Assembly: GCA_000827495.1 (NCBI GenBank)
Contig: KN817596.1
Coordinates: 127,087 to 191,086, forward strand
Direction: 5' to 3'
Length of the DNA: 64,000 nucleotides
Source of the DNA: Hypholoma sublateritium FD-334 SS-4
Taxonomy: Eukaryota; Basidiomycota; Agaricomycetes; Agaricales; Strophariaceae
The notes beneath the pieces are model-generated. The model had not been told where the DNA came from and ran no database searches. It saw only the letters and a list, made by a program, of their open reading frames with translations. Position 1 is the first letter of the stretch, and every line of letters begins with the position of its first letter. This document shows positions 35,228-47,042 of the stretch, piece by piece. A program made the position numbers and the translations under genes.

Positions 35228-35762
35228 TGACGGAGAATGCTACCGTCATCAGGTGGGCGTTGTGGATCGCTTTATGAGAAGTATTCACTCCTCGCAGTTA
35301 GCTGCCCTTGGAACGGGGAACAACATCTCGGAATCATCGGTCGAGAAAGACTACGACAAGGGTTGGCAATAGAAAATATCTAACAGCATTTGTATTGGAG
35401 ACATGACTCATTGCGTTGTGCAAATGCGCATTTTCTACATACTGTTGATCGGAGAAGCCAGCGCTGACTTCTACCCAAGTTTTAGCTGAACCTCGTCCTC
35501 GCCGCGTATGGGGACGCACTCACCAGGCGCGTGCTCGCAGCTCTCACGATTTCCGGTCTCAAGATGCAGGGCATGCGAGTGTATTTGCTATCACGTCAAA
35601 TGCCACAACGGCGGAGATTGCCTGTCGAAATTTCTTTATTTTTAGGTCGCTCTTAGATGAATCTGATAGTCATCTACATACATATCAGAACGAGATGCGT
35701 AGGATTGGGCTCACATGCCACAGCCCGGCCGCATTATTAGGGTATCTTCCAGAGCAGTCAAG
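35228..35762. other. Intergenic region
   Basis: About 0.5 kb with no supported feature. Confidence 0.4.
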
Positions 35763-36329
35763 CTAATCACGCCCATCCATCTCGTACGCCGGAGGAGGGC
35801 CTGAGCCCCCGCCTGGTGGATTGACTGGTTGAGCAGGCTCTCGCCTGTCATTCGGTTGGGTTGGAATAGTTGGCCGACTAGGACCACGGCCATCGATGTC
35901 TGGACGTGGTTCGTCGTGCCCATCCATGTTATTTCTCGGATTCCGGCGGGGCACTTTCACTTTCGCCTTTGGAACTCGGTGATCAGAGGGCGAGGGCGAT
36001 GGTGGGAAATATGGGTCCGGCGGCGTGTAAGGCGGAAAATATGGCTGCTGTGGCGGGGTGTAATACGGAGGCGCAGGAGGTAGGTTGTGGAGCGGATATG
36101 ATGGTCTTGTAGGGTATTGCGGGACGAAGAGAGGTACACGTCGCGTACTAACTCCCCCTACAATTTTGTCAAGCGGTATTAGCGAAAAGGTCAATCGGTG
36201 GCAAGTGAGTACCGATAACGCACGCCGTAGATAATACACTCTCAACAGAGCAACGCTCGTAGCTATCACGGCAAAAGCCACAAAAGCTCCCACATATATT
36301 GTCCGAGGATTGGAGGTATTGGTGGACAT
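35763..36329 (-). CDS. Small single-pass membrane protein with Pro-rich tail
   Basis: ATG at 36327-36329. The N-terminus MSTNTSNPRTIYVGAFVAFA continues as one hydrophobic helix (about residues 11-30, VIATSVALLRVYYLRR) ending in arginines. A 3'-ward intron probably begins at GTGCGTTATC shortly after that and ends TTGTAG, joining YLRR to GVSTRRVPLFVPQYP; the frame is also open through it, giving 188 residues unspliced. The tail is rich in Pro and Tyr (PPYYTPPQQPYFPPYTPP) and then in charged residues, ending PPAYEMDGRD. Small proteins of this plan (helix, basic stop, Pro/Tyr-rich tail) are frequent in Agaricomycetes and have no assigned function. PPxY motifs such as PPAY could bind WW-domain ubiquitin ligases; this is speculation. 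Confidence 0.6.
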   Translation of the reverse strand: MSTNTSNPRTIYVGAFVAFAVIATSVALLRVYYLRRALSVLTCHRLTFSLIPLDKIVGGVSTRRVPLFVPQYPTRPSYPLHNLPPAPPYYTPPQQPYFPPYTPPDPYFPPSPSPSDHRVPKAKVKVPRRNPRNNMDGHDEPRPDIDGRGPSRPTIPTQPNDRREPAQPVNPPGGGSGPPPAYEMDGRD

Positions 36330-37080
36330 AAGTTTTGCTAACGAGAGATGTGGGGGTAAAGAGCATGTTCCCAGGAGGCCAGGACCGTCAGGTACTTGTA
36401 TGTACCCTGCTCACTGCCGGAACCAGCCCTATAGCCTGCGGCGTACCAGTGCACGTATAAAATAGCCGAGATATCAATCTAAGAATAGCCGGTCAAGGCG
36501 TTGCTCATGGTCTGTATAGCAGTGTTGGCAATTGTATAGCATCGTTACACCTTGATCCGACCTACAAAAAGAAGTTACAAAAAGAAGTCCTCATGAAAGT
36601 TCACAATATGGCGATACGGATCCCCCACTTCACGACATAGCTTACATCTCCGAAATAAATATGTTTATATCTTCTTGTGGTCTGTCTATTAAGGGAGAAC
36701 TGCAAGACATTGCTTGAAGTACTCACTACTTAAAAGGATTTCAATAATCCGTGGTGCCATTTTGTGAACATTCGCGTGAATGTCATTTCATAGGAGCCTT
36801 TCGAGCACAGCGAGTGATGGAAATTCCGGAATGAAAATGATGATGTTCGTATTTAAGAGGCAAACAGCGTCAGCGATGGTCTACACGCCAGACATTCGAC
36901 CCAACGTTGATTTCAGTAAATGATATCTTGGATTGGTTGAAGGGGTTGGCCGACGGGGCAGGTCAACTTGTCGCCAAACTCATTGTCGCCGGATGATGGC
37001 GGTCGCCTCGTGCCCCTGTGGCAGGACCCCTGAGTCTGCTGTAAAACCTTTAAACGTACAGGGGGGTCTCCCAGGGTCTC

Positions 37081-37116
37081 CCTCCACCCCGATTACAGCC
37101 TCCACCCCGATTACAG
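37081..37116. repeat. 18-nt tandem duplication
   Basis: CCTCCACCCCGATTACAG occurs twice in perfect tandem. Probably a replication-slippage duplication. Confidence 0.8.
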
Positions 37117-37869
37117 CGGAAGGAGAAATAAATTAGGAAAGACGGGGAAAGGCTCTGGAAAGGCCCAGGCTAACACCAAGCAAAGTTCTGCAAGGCTTTC
37201 GCGGACTTTGGCAATGCAAGGGAGGTTCAGCAAAGCTCAAACTTTTGCCGCCCAGTCATATATCCGAACGGCGATCCAAACTGTGCCTGAAAATGAGTTA
37301 CATAGAAATTTGTGTTGCATAACGTACGTAAGTTTTTACACATCAGTAATAGCGGGGGGCTTTTACTGCTAAGGATGAGCTCGCTCATCGCTGACGCTGA
37401 GGTAGGCCGTCATTGACAAAAATGAGGTGGATGGAACATAGAGCATTGGTGGAAATTGCTCGGGTTGATCAAGGCCGCCAGACCGCATACGATGCCTAAG
37501 CGATGCCTTGGCGATCGAGCGACGGCTTGGGTAAATATTACCCGATAAGGGACAATTCTGGTGGTTTTACTCCTCCAATATATTTAGACTTCGAGACATA
37601 TATGCCACTATATCGTGTTATTGGCGCATCAGCTATAAGATAGATATTAGCTAAAACATCCAGCGCTCCACGCCGCTGGTTGACTACCCTTCTAACCTCC
37701 AAGGGTACGAGTGTTTAAAAGTTCCTTGATGTAGAATGGAAAGGCGCCTATAACCTCCTATAACCACTGGAAATTCAATTGAAGAGAAATCGATCGAGGT
37801 ACGAGGCGGGTAGATATATCCAAATTTGTGGGGAGATTAATAATTTAAAGCGGGGGCGAATGTGTATAT

Positions 37870-37876
37870 TATAAAA
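37870..37876 (+). promoter_or_regulatory. TATA box of DUF6534 copy 1
   Basis: TATAAAA, 100 nt upstream of the ATG. The paralogue at 54395 has the same heptamer at a similar distance, which strengthens both calls. Confidence 0.5.
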
Positions 37877-37975
37877 TTGCCTGGTGTTCCTCGACTCTCG
37901 CTGGATCGATTCTTCTATCTCCCCACTCTCACTACCTTCGCCACTTCGCACTGAAGCCGGATACTCAATATTGAG

Positions 37976-39488
37976 ATGGCGACGATTGGGAACACATTTG
38001 GTGCGATGGAGATTGGCTCCATCATCACTGTATTCCTGTTCGGCATTGTCACGCTTCAGACGCACATGTATTTCGAGCGGTTCTCCCAGGACAGGATTCC
38101 CTTCAAAATTCTTGTACGTCTCTTCGTTCTACGTTGAATGATAGACCCCATATTTTATCGTGACCTGACCTGTGGTTCATTCTACCTTCCTTTCCACAGG
38201 TTGTTGGGATCTGGTGAGGCCTGACTCCGACAATATTTTAAGCGCCTATGAATTTACTCGCACGCGTTATGTTTTACAGGCTCTTGGAACTCGGGAACAC
38301 AATGGCGGTGGTATACGAGGTGTACCGCGTCACAATCATTTACTACGGCAACCCAGGAGGAGCTACACGCCATCCAGCACTCGGAATGGTCGTCATTTTC
38401 GGCACATATATTGCGACGATTATCCAGGTGTGTTTTGCGCCAACCTACTTCCCCTTTCGTAATCTCACCGCCTCCAGATATTCAACTGTTATCGCCTGTA
38501 TTCCATCATTCCCAAGCCGTACAACATCGTGGGATTATTCGCTGGCGTCCTTGCCTTCGGAAGGGCCATTGTCGTCACCTACGCCGGCGTGCTGGAAATC
38601 AAGGCAACCTCGTATGCGGCAAATATCAAAGAGATGCACGATTGGATAATGGCGCTATTGGCCATGGGGGCCGTCATCGACATTATCATTGCCGTTTCGA
38701 TGGTGTACTTTTTGCTGACGAAGCGGGAGAAGGACCTCGTAAAGACAACGACGTTGATCGACAAATTAATTGCTTTCGCATTACGGACAGGTCTGATAAC
38801 AAGGTACGTTTCCTTTCGAGATCGCCTGAGCTGGCTTTACCTGATTTATTTCCGCTTAGCATCAATGCCGTCGCGGTCATTATCGTCGTACGTCTATCCA
38901 TATTTCCAATGCCTTCTCCTTTAATCAATTCTTCTCTCACACCAGTTTGGCACAATGCCCAACAACCGTACGCAGTCCTTATTCCGCCTTATTCCGTCTT
39001 TGTCAAAATCCCTAACATCATCAATCCAGTCATTTTCTTCGCCGTGTATTCTTCTCTTTCAAAGTGTAAGCTTTATTCCGGCAACGAAGCTTGAGATTAT
39101 TATTGACTTATTTAACGTAGTGTACACAAATTCGCTGCTCTCGGGGTACGGTCTCGACGGTTACTTTCTTCTGAGCACGTCACTGAATACGCCATCAGCT
39201 TCAATGCACGTGTATCCCTGCGGGATACGCTGAATAAATCGATCTCGGGTGGCTTACCACACAGAACTGATGGTCCCTCATCTCGTTACCCACAGGAAAA
39301 TACGGTGTGTTTCCTTTTTCCGAAACTGTCATGCGCATGGTGTCCACACGCTGACGATATTTTAGTACAACAAAAACGTCATATCCATTCAGATGAAGAC
39401 GACGACAGAGTTTCGCTCGGATGATGCGTCTTTTGACCCCGCGGATCTTTCTCATTTAGAGGCTGACCGCGACAGCTTCAAGCGGTAG
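37976..39488 (+). CDS. DUF6534 membrane protein, copy 1
   Basis: Multi-exon membrane protein beginning MATIGNTFGAMEIGSIITVF, then FLFGIVTLQTHMYFERF. Later exons: LLELGNTMAVVYEVYRVTII, ALGMVVIFGTYIATIIQ, FNCYRLYSIIPKPYNIVGLF, GRAIVVTYAGVLEIKA, AVIDIIIAVSMVYFLLTKRE, LIDKLIAFALRTGLIT, SINAVAVIIV, FFAVYSSLSK, VYTNSLLS and a cytosolic tail whose last exon (QMKTTTEFRSDDASFDPADL) ends at 39486-39488. The start NTFGALEIG, the TxxxYFxRFPxD turn, the LLTKRE loop and YTNSLL are hallmarks of the DUF6534 family, multi-pass proteins expanded in Agaricomycetes with no known function. About seven hydrophobic segments. Some short exon joins in the 3' half (38930-39300) are tentative. The paralogue at 54395 has the same exon order. 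Confidence 0.75.
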
Positions 39489-40419
39489 AATTTGGGTAGA
39501 ACGACTACACGGACATCATGTACAGAGAGCTGCGCAGTAAACTTACCGATGCAGAAAGCGCCTTTCGTTTTGTACAGTATGTAACTAGTGTGATAATTCT
39601 TCGCCTTCGGGCTATGCACCTTCCTTTTGTAATCACACAACAAAGCTTTTCGCCAGTGGTAATANTTGGTATAACAAATGGGGATATTATAGCACGGAGG
39701 TGATTCTTAGAATCGACATAAACAGCGGATCAGCGAGTAAAATGAGCGACTTATGCTTTATCTGAAAGCTCGGTCGTCTTGCTCGGGCGTTTTGTATCGC
39801 TTGGGCCAAGTTGCGTTTATTCCTTTGAATACGGCTACTCTCTCATAGAGTATTTTTGCTTCCACGAATACTTTGTGAGAGGTACGTCGAGCGCGGCTTC
39901 AAGGGACCCTTTGAAAGCGATAGTGTCTAAGATCTGAGTGCCCGGGACCGGTAATAACGATAAGGTTAAGCGCTGGAGTCGGGAAATATTTGGAGCAAGT
40001 TTGTTCGCTTCCATTTCCTGCTTGGAGTCCTAGCCCCGTTTCCAAGGTGGAAGAAGTTGTGTCATTGCGTTTCAGATGTACCAATGATTATTCAAATCCT
40101 AAAGCGCCACTCATAGCATATGACAATGAGCGTACGGCTCCAATAGGCGACGGTATCACTATACCAAGCACACACTGTATCTCTATCGGAGCTCATAGGT
40201 CTGGGGGGAAGGTAGACCTCGTGGTTATTATTCCACAGTCCATTACACAAATAGCATATTTACATGACGGCCTTAATGTGCGTTTACAACTACTCTACTG
40301 CCCTAGGCAAGGGAGTCAGATAACACGCAGGCTATCAACGTAGTATCATGAAATTTCCGGGGTTTTGGGTATAATAAGTGAGATAATATACATACATGGG
40401 GCCCCATCTACATCCGCGC
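39489..40419. other. Convergent intergenic region
   Basis: About 0.9 kb with no supported gene. Contains one ambiguous base at about 39665. Confidence 0.4.
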
Positions 40420-42509
40420 TCACTCAACGACCGTACTGGTGGTCATGCTCCGCACGCGCTTCACCGCACCGCGAACCCTCTCCCCGCCCGCCCGGCCTCC
40501 GGTGACGACCTGCCTGCCCAGCCAGCTCATGCCGAACACGATGAACTGCAGGCTCATGAGCACGCCGACGACAAAGCTGAGCACGAGCACGCCGCCGGGG
40601 AAGGTGGCGAACGCGATGAGCGCGAGGCACGCCGTAAGCGCGCACGCGGACATGAACATGCAAAATGCGGGCACGCGCGCGGAGAGCGCGAAGAAGAAAT
40701 AAGAGGCGCGCTCGTCCGTGGAGAACACGTCGCGCGAGCGGAACTGAAAGAGGGTTTAGCGATGGTCACTCGACTCGTGTAGGAGAAGAGACAAACCATG
40801 AATGTGGAGGTGTCCGCCCAGTTGTACCGCATGAAGAACCAGGCGACGCATGCGATGCCGAGGCCCGAGGTGACGCTCGACAGCGCAATGGCGATCTGGG
40901 CCTTTTCGCTGACGGTGAACATCCCGCCAGTTTGGATGGTGAACATCGCCGTGTTCACACCGGCGAGGGCGAGGAGCTGCAAATATCGGAAGTGTAAGAG
41001 CGCTTCCTCCATGTCAAATTAAACACGGATCCGCACCAATGTCCCAACGACGGCCCATTCGCTTTGAAGCCGTCGCACAATCGGGTCGAAATCCGACTCT
41101 GAGTGAGCACAACGCATCTGAGCGTAGAGCGTGAACGCGGCAAGCAGGCGTTCGATGAAAGTCATGTCTGTTTGCTGTGGGGGGAGCGAGAGCTTTTCAG
41201 TGTAGAGAGGCAGAAGTATGTCGCGCGCAGCTGCGATCCATATCTTCCTGCCTGTGGCTGTGGTCGTCGATGAGAAAGAGATGGTATCGCCGGTAGCGGC
41301 GCGGAAGGTGAACTCGTCAGGCGTCTGCTTCTGACGAGTCAGGGAAAGAGTGAGGTGTGAAGTATGTGGGGTCATAGAGCGATCGTCGTCCTCGTCGCAA
41401 TCGTCATCGACGATCGTGTTGCTGTTACCGTCGTCATCCTTCAGGTCCTGGGATGTGGGTAGAAGACGGTCCGTCTCCTGGAAATCGTCTGACATAGAGT
41501 CTTCGGAGCAGTCTTCGTCGCTGTAGATGGCGTATCCTTTCACGCGCCGGCGGCGGAGTGTCGACTGTGGTGGTGGCTCATCGGAAGATATCAGATCGGG
41601 CACTTCTGGACGTATACTGTCAGCGAAGAAGCGTCGATCATTACGATCGCAGCCACACACCGTCTCCAAACCATGCCTTCTCCGACGAGATCTCACTTAG
41701 TGGCGATGCCGGTCGCTCCTGGACTCCACTCGCACTTTCTTCCTTCGTGTGTGCACTGTCGCTGACATGCATTTCGTCGGTGTAGACTGAGTCCATAGTC
41801 GAGCTCCGGCTTGGGCCTGCCTCGGCATTAACTAGGCCGGGCCGAAGCGTAGATGTTGACGTGGAGGTGACCAACGAGGGAGCGGAAACGGTCGATTTGA
41901 GGGAAGGAGGCGGCCGCAGCTTCAGGCGGAGCATGGCACCGCCCTGGGGCCTCCCCTTCGAGGCACTGCTTGCTTTACTGTCAGAGCTTCGGCACATTAG
42001 GCGCACGTCGATTTCTGTAACGAAGCCCGTTGACGATGAGCATCAGCACACAGACATCCGGTCCGCGTACACATTTACGGCACAAGAGACTCACTGCCAT
42101 CCGCACCCTCCTGCTTCTTTAGCATCTCCCCTAGGCAACAGCTCGCACTGCCAACGAGGACGCGACGCTTTTTCTTTTTACTCTGAGAGCGGTGCCATAC
42201 ATTGATTGCGACTTGCGAGCTCGGTGTTGCATCGTGTCTGTAATGCAGGGTCAATATTGCCACCTGGAGCGGCCTCGCGCGAATGGGATGTTTTTCAAAA
42301 TGCAACTTACATGACCATGGATTCCCGCTGGTTGACGCACTGTCCGTCGACGCCAAGGAGCGTTTCGTATCCCCCGGCGGTCCGCCCGCCGTCGCCCTCT
42401 TTCCCCGCTTCCACCTCGACGGTCACTATTGGCCGCCATGCTTTCTCGGGCCGCATCAGGCGAATTCCCGAGAGGAGAAGAACTGTACCAACAGATGGTA
42501 TACTCGTCA
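40420..42509 (-). CDS. C2-like plus four-helix membrane protein
   Basis: Multi-exon gene; stop at 40420-40422, 5' end unresolved (the first exon I can read starts after an acceptor at about 42510). The N-terminal exon (VLLLSGIRLMRPEKAWRPIV, TVEVEAG, LLGVDGQCVNQRES) and the next (VAINVWHRSQSKKKKRRVLV, GSASCCLGEMLKKQ) form a C2-like beta domain. Then a basic/serine linker (KIDVRLMCRSSDSKASSASK), an acidic linker (RRRRVKGYAIYSDEDCSEDS), and a cytosolic helix (FDPIVRRLQSEWAVVGTL). The C-terminal half has about four membrane helices (LLALAGVNTAMFTI, ALSSVTSGLGIACVAWFFMR, MFMSACALTACLALIAFAT, VLVLSFVVGVLMSLQFIVFG). Introns were resolved at GTGAGT (42090 region), GTTTGG (41660 region), GTGCGG (41030 region) and in the 40750-40800 region. 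Similar proteins are, from memory, common in Agaricomycetes without known function; the role is unknown. Confidence 0.65.
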
Positions 42510-44104
42510 CTAATAGTAACGTGAGGTGGATGGGTATCTCCTACGCACTCGTTAAATGCCACGCACTGGATGCAACTTCACATCAGGACAAGGAGAGGTG
42601 TGGATAACAGCAGGAAGCGTACTCGGATGACATTTCCAGTGATTTTATTTGGTGATGGACAATATGCCTTCACTGTTACCAGCTTTCCGTGCTGGTGTGG
42701 GTGTAGCGGTTGTTTGTAGCGCTATTTACGCAGTGAATGTGCCGCGATACCCGAGGCTGTTCAGCAGATCAGTGTTCAGCTTCAGATGTGTAAGTAGTTG
42801 GCGACGACGGCGACTCAATCGCACAAGCGTCTGGCGATGGAAAACGGAGGGAAAGGGGAAGAGATGGCGGTAGTAGCAAAGAGGCGATGCGCGTAATTTG
42901 TGAATCCTCGTAAGCTGTGGGAAAGGAGGGTAGGCTGTGCCTGATGGACTTGCATGATGGGACGCGCCGGACGTACCGGGCCCGTTCCAGGTGTCCTTGA
43001 ACCAACCTTGAACCAACCTTATTTCGATGATTGATCCCGCTTGTCCTCGACCAATCCGAGTGCAGTCGACTCAGGCGAAGAACCAACGGACAGCGACCAG
43101 GCTTTGAATAGTCTTCAGACCCACACGGAGGATGATTATCTACCGCCTTGACTAGTTTGAGCCGAACATTGGATGCGTCAGCCCTACGAGGCTGCGCTTT
43201 GATTGGTCCCACTCGTCAGGCAGCTAAAGTACGTTGACGACAAGTTGACGACTATCAGTTCTCTTGGGATGGGCGAATTAGTTACTAAGTCCCATCCTCT
43301 ACAGAAATACTTACACGCCATGATCATCAATCGCTCCCCAACCAGCTACTTAGCTGACAGCGCACTCATGCTCGTGGCCTCCTCACATTGAACTCCAAGT
43401 CCAGACGGCATATTGTTCGCACCCGCTTACACCGCATCTCCGTCAGCTTCATGTCCGCCGATTGTAGCCTTATGCTGCAGAAGTCTCGCATACATCGCGT
43501 TCTCCGGGTGCGCCCACACCGGCCTCACCTACCTCTACCTCTCGTACGTCTGGGACACGGCACCGACGCGCGCCATAGCCTCTGCCCACCATCTCGTAAC
43601 TGCGCTTTTCCGGTTGCGTAGAATTTCGCTCATCATTGCAACTGAGATATTCTACAACCTACCTTCCGCTGTCGACGCTGCGGCACCAGGAAACGATGGT
43701 GGAAGAGGGTGACGAGTCAGACCAAGGACTCGACGAGTCGACGCCGCTAAGACCTTGCTTGTAGGAGCATCTCTGCAACACATCTTCGTTGGCTGCACCC
43801 GGTACCGGCGGACGCAGCCGTGCGTGGCAGGGATGGTCATCACTTTTAATTGTCGTGGAAGGTGCGACTCTTCTCACTTCTTCATTAGGAAGGATGCCGT
43901 CGGCTCTACTGTTCCGATTTATGAGATCAAGCGCGCGGTGAGCGCACTACTCAGTGAAAGTTCAGCGCAACCATGTGGCCGGCACATATCCGTTCTTGAA
44001 ATGAAGTCGACAGCGAGGGCGACCGCCGTAAGGCAGACGACAACTGCTGGCTTAGGGCACATGCTAGAGGTATGCCTTGTCCAACCCATCCTCCAGGTGC
44101 TAGC

Positions 44105-44142
44105 GCCATACCTAGTGCCCGATGCCATACCCAGTGCCCGAC
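44105..44142. repeat. 19-nt imperfect tandem duplication
   Basis: GCCATACCTAGTGCCCGAT is followed directly by a copy with two changes. A related pair (GATGATAA..GTCGATCAAC) occurs about 100 nt downstream. Confidence 0.7.
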
Positions 44143-44475
44143 GCCAAGCCTCCCATCAATTATCATGCGCAACCGTTCTTCAACCATCCTTCAAGAGTTT
44201 CCTAGTCTCCCGTAGGCAGACTCCGATACCGCTATTGATGATAAAGTCGATCAACCGTTGATGATAACAGTCGATCAACTTACCGTCAGCAACCCGAGCT
44301 TTGCATTTACAACATATTTCTACGGCGAAGACCGGTTATGAAGCGATTCGACTTTCTACGGCCGACAGGTGGAGGTCGGTCGGTCCGGCGTGTTCTTAAA
44401 ATGACAAGGTGAGGAGCGGGTGGCCGGCGCACGCGCCAGGTACCGCGAGATCTTGTTTTAATCAGCACCAAACCT

Positions 44476-44486
44476 TTATCAGATAA
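44476..44486. promoter_or_regulatory. Iron-GATA factor site, palindromic
   Basis: TTATCAGATAA matches the consensus ATCWGATAA of the fungal iron-regulating GATA repressors (SREA, SRE1, Urbs1) on both strands. It lies 146 nt upstream of the siderophore transporter ATG. These factors repress siderophore uptake genes when iron is plentiful. Single-site chance matches are possible, but see the second site at 44516. Confidence 0.65.
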
Positions 44487-44515
44487 GTTTTTCTGCTCTT
44501 GGCACTGATGGAATC

Positions 44516-44524
44516 TTATCAGAT
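44516..44524 (-). promoter_or_regulatory. Second iron-GATA factor site
   Basis: TTATCAGAT is the reverse complement of ATCTGATAA, again an exact match to ATCWGATAA. Ends 108 nt before the ATG and 30 nt after the first site. Confidence 0.65.
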
Positions 44525-44568
44525 GGCGCAATGATGAATTCCAGACCGCTGGGATCTATCTCCAAGAC

Positions 44569-44575
44569 TATATAA
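44569..44575 (+). promoter_or_regulatory. TATA-like box of the siderophore transporter
   Basis: TATATAA, 57 nt upstream of the ATG at 44632. Confidence 0.4.
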
Positions 44576-44631
44576 CATGCGGCGACACGCCTTCTGTGGG
44601 ATCCAGCCCCTCCTTCAGTCTCTTCCCCAGC

Positions 44632-47042
44632 ATGTCGCTTCACAAGAGCGAACTCTCGACTAAGGACGCTGAAAAAGGCATCTCGGATGATGTCCGTTCC
44701 ATCTCCGACGTTGGCCATCTCGGTGTGAAGACCATCCAGGCCACCCACAAGGTGTACGGGAAGTACTCGAAGTGGTTCCTATTTATTAGGTGCGATATCA
44801 CCTCATCCTGTCGCATTTGTTCCCCGTTTAACCTTCATCCTACAGTTTGGGTCTCGCGGCCTACATCTATTCATTGGACGGAACGACTACTTACAGTTAC
44901 CTTGCTTTCGCGGCGTCGAGCTTCGGCGATCACAGTCTTATTAGCACCATCCAGGTTGCGCAGTCGATTATTAGTGCGTCATTATTCCATTCTCATCTCA
45001 TACATGATGCTGAATGAATTTCAGTTGCATGTGGAAAGCCTGTTATTGCGAAGATCGCTGATGTTGGGTCCCGTGGAACGGCCTACGTTGCTGTCTGTAA
45101 GTAACATTCCATATGTACTCCACAAATTGAATGTTGAACTTTTTACAGTGATATTCTATGTCATCGGTTACATCGTTATCGCCTCGTCTAACAATGTCCA
45201 AACGCTTGCTGGCGGTATTATCATCTATGCCATGTACGTTCTCTATGTCCCTACCTCCGGACGAATACTGAGATTCGCGATGCAGAGGATACACCGGGTT
45301 GCAACTGCTCACCCAGATTATCATCGCCGACATGACTACGCTCAAGTGGCGCGGCCTTGTGTCTGGCCTGATTTCGATGCCGTACATCATCAACGCCTTC
45401 GTTGGCTCCAACATCTCCGCCAATGTCCTCGTTGGCGCCGGATGGCGATGGGGATGTAAGCCATCTTCACCTCGTAACATGTAACTACGCCTTACCGAAT
45501 CTTTTCAGACGGAATGTTCGCCATTCTAATCCCTGTATCCCTCGCCCCATTGATCACCACCCTCCTGTGGGCCGAGCGCAAGGCGAGGAAGCAGGGAGTC
45601 GCCCCCACCAGGGCTAGCGGCCCCCAACTCTCCTTCTACGCGCGAACCGTCTCTGTCGTAGATCAGCTCGACATGCTCGGGCTTCTGCTGATTGGAACAT
45701 CCGTTGCGCTCATCCTCCTCCCCCTCACGCTGAGCAATAGCGCGAAGGGCGGCTGGAATAATGGTGAGCATGCTCATATACGACATCTTACATGCACTAA
45801 CATCCCTCTTCAGCCTCTATGATCGCCATGATTGTTGTTGGCTGCATCCTCATTCCCGTGTACGCGCTGTGGGATCTTAAATTCGCCAATTATCCCGTCA
45901 TCGCCCGCCGCTTTGTGTTCAACCGCAGTGTCGTCCTCGCCTGCGCAATCGGCGCGTTCGACTTTGTACGTATATTCACCATACAACGGGGCACCNCTAA
46001 CCTCTCTGTGTTAAACTAGGTTTCCTTCTACATCTCCTATACCTACCTCTACTCCTTCGTTCTNGTTGTGAAGCCCTGGTAAGTCCAATAGCAATTGAAT
46101 ATATAAGCTCCGTATCCTAATCGTTTGCCCCTTAGGTCCCTTCTAAATGCTACCTACTTCTCGCAGACGCAGACAGTCGCCCTCACCGTCTTTGGTATCG
46201 CTGGAGGACTTGCGATGCGCTACTTCCATCGCTCCAAGGTAAGCAGTCCATACTTTATTTCAAATATATATCGTTAATACCGATTCATAGCCCATTCTGT
46301 TGGCCGGTGTTGCTATCCGTCTTTTGTGCGTACCCCTCTGCGAGATTCTTTGATAATTATTGAACTTTTCGCAGAGGATGTGGCTTGATGATCCACTCGC
46401 GCGGCGCAAACGCATCTGACGCTGAGGTCGTATGGAGTCAGCTCCTCCAAGGCATTGGCGGTGGGTTCTCCGCCGTCTCCCTGCAAGTGAGCGCCCAAGC
46501 GTCCGTGCCCCACGCCGATGTCGCTATGGTCACCGCCGTCGTTCTCCTCATCACCGAGATCGGTGGTGCTATCGGTACCGCTATTGGTATGTCCTTTTCA
46601 TACTAACTATAAGCAGGATTGTATCTAATTTACATTCCGCAGCTGGATCCATTTGGACGCACCTCATGCCAGGGAAGCTTGCCTACTATCTCCCCGAGCT
46701 CTCGGAGGAAGACCGCACCACGCTCTTTGGATCCCTCTATGCCGTTGCTGTATACCCACGCGGCAACCCTATTCGCGAGGGTGTCATTCTCGGTGCGTTT
46801 TACACGAGTCTCCCCCGATCGTTATACTGATCGCCCTCCGCGCAGCTTATGACGATGTGATGAAGATTCTGACCATCGTGGCGACGGTCTTCGCCGTCGT
46901 GCCGCTTGTCCTGGCCATCTGGATGCCCAACTGGTATCTCGGTGACCAGCAAAATGCGGTCGAAAATGTTGATCTTGCGGGCGAGAAGGTCGACAACCCT
47001 GACGTGGTGGCTCAACAGCCGTCGCGAGTTTCTTCCCTGTAA
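44632..47042 (+). CDS. Siderophore-iron transporter, major facilitator superfamily
   Basis: Multi-exon MFS transporter of the SIT/ARN (MirB, Str1) type: proton-coupled uptake of ferric siderophores. The ATG at 44632 begins MSLHKSELSTKDAEKGISDD. The exon pieces HKVYGKYSKWFLFI, LGLAAYIYSLDGTTTYSYLA, CGKPVIAKIADVGSRGTAYV, VIFYVIGYIVIASSNNVQTL, TGLQLLTQIIIADMTTLKWR, GLISMPYIINAFVGSNISAN, MFAILIPVSLAPLITTLLWA, HSRGANASDAEVVWSQLLQG and IGGGFSAVSLQVSAQASVPH cover the family's hallmarks, including YSLDGTTTY in TM1 and the YQVLQGIGGG-like block in the C-terminal half. The tail ends DNPDVVAQQPSRVSSL at 47040-47042. About fourteen hydrophobic segments are expected; I count 12 or more over the exons. Two ambiguous bases lie within it (45996 and about 46064). 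Upstream are two iron-GATA sites. No siderophore synthetase is nearby. Confidence 0.88.

Larger units (their letters stand above)
36330..37975. other. Long intergenic region
   Basis: 1.6 kb without a supported gene. Holds an 18-nt tandem duplication (37081-37116) and a perfect hairpin-like palindrome GATGAGC-TC-GCTCATC near 37374-37389. Confidence 0.4.
42510..44631. other. Long intergenic region with short tandem repeats
   Basis: 2.1 kb. It probably holds the missing first exon of the gene on the left (an ATG-containing stretch lies at about 42545-42560) and the promoter of the siderophore transporter. A frame at 43413-43712 is hydrophobic (SLAYIAFSGCAHTGLTYLYL) but isolated, so it is not called. 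Small direct repeats occur near 42997-43020 (CTTGAACCAAC) and at 44105-44142. Confidence 0.4.

Noticed and set aside
43413..43712. Hydrophobic plus-strand frame upstream of the siderophore transporter
   Set aside because: One hydrophobic stretch only; neighbouring exons of a DUF6533 or DUF6534 type could not be found.
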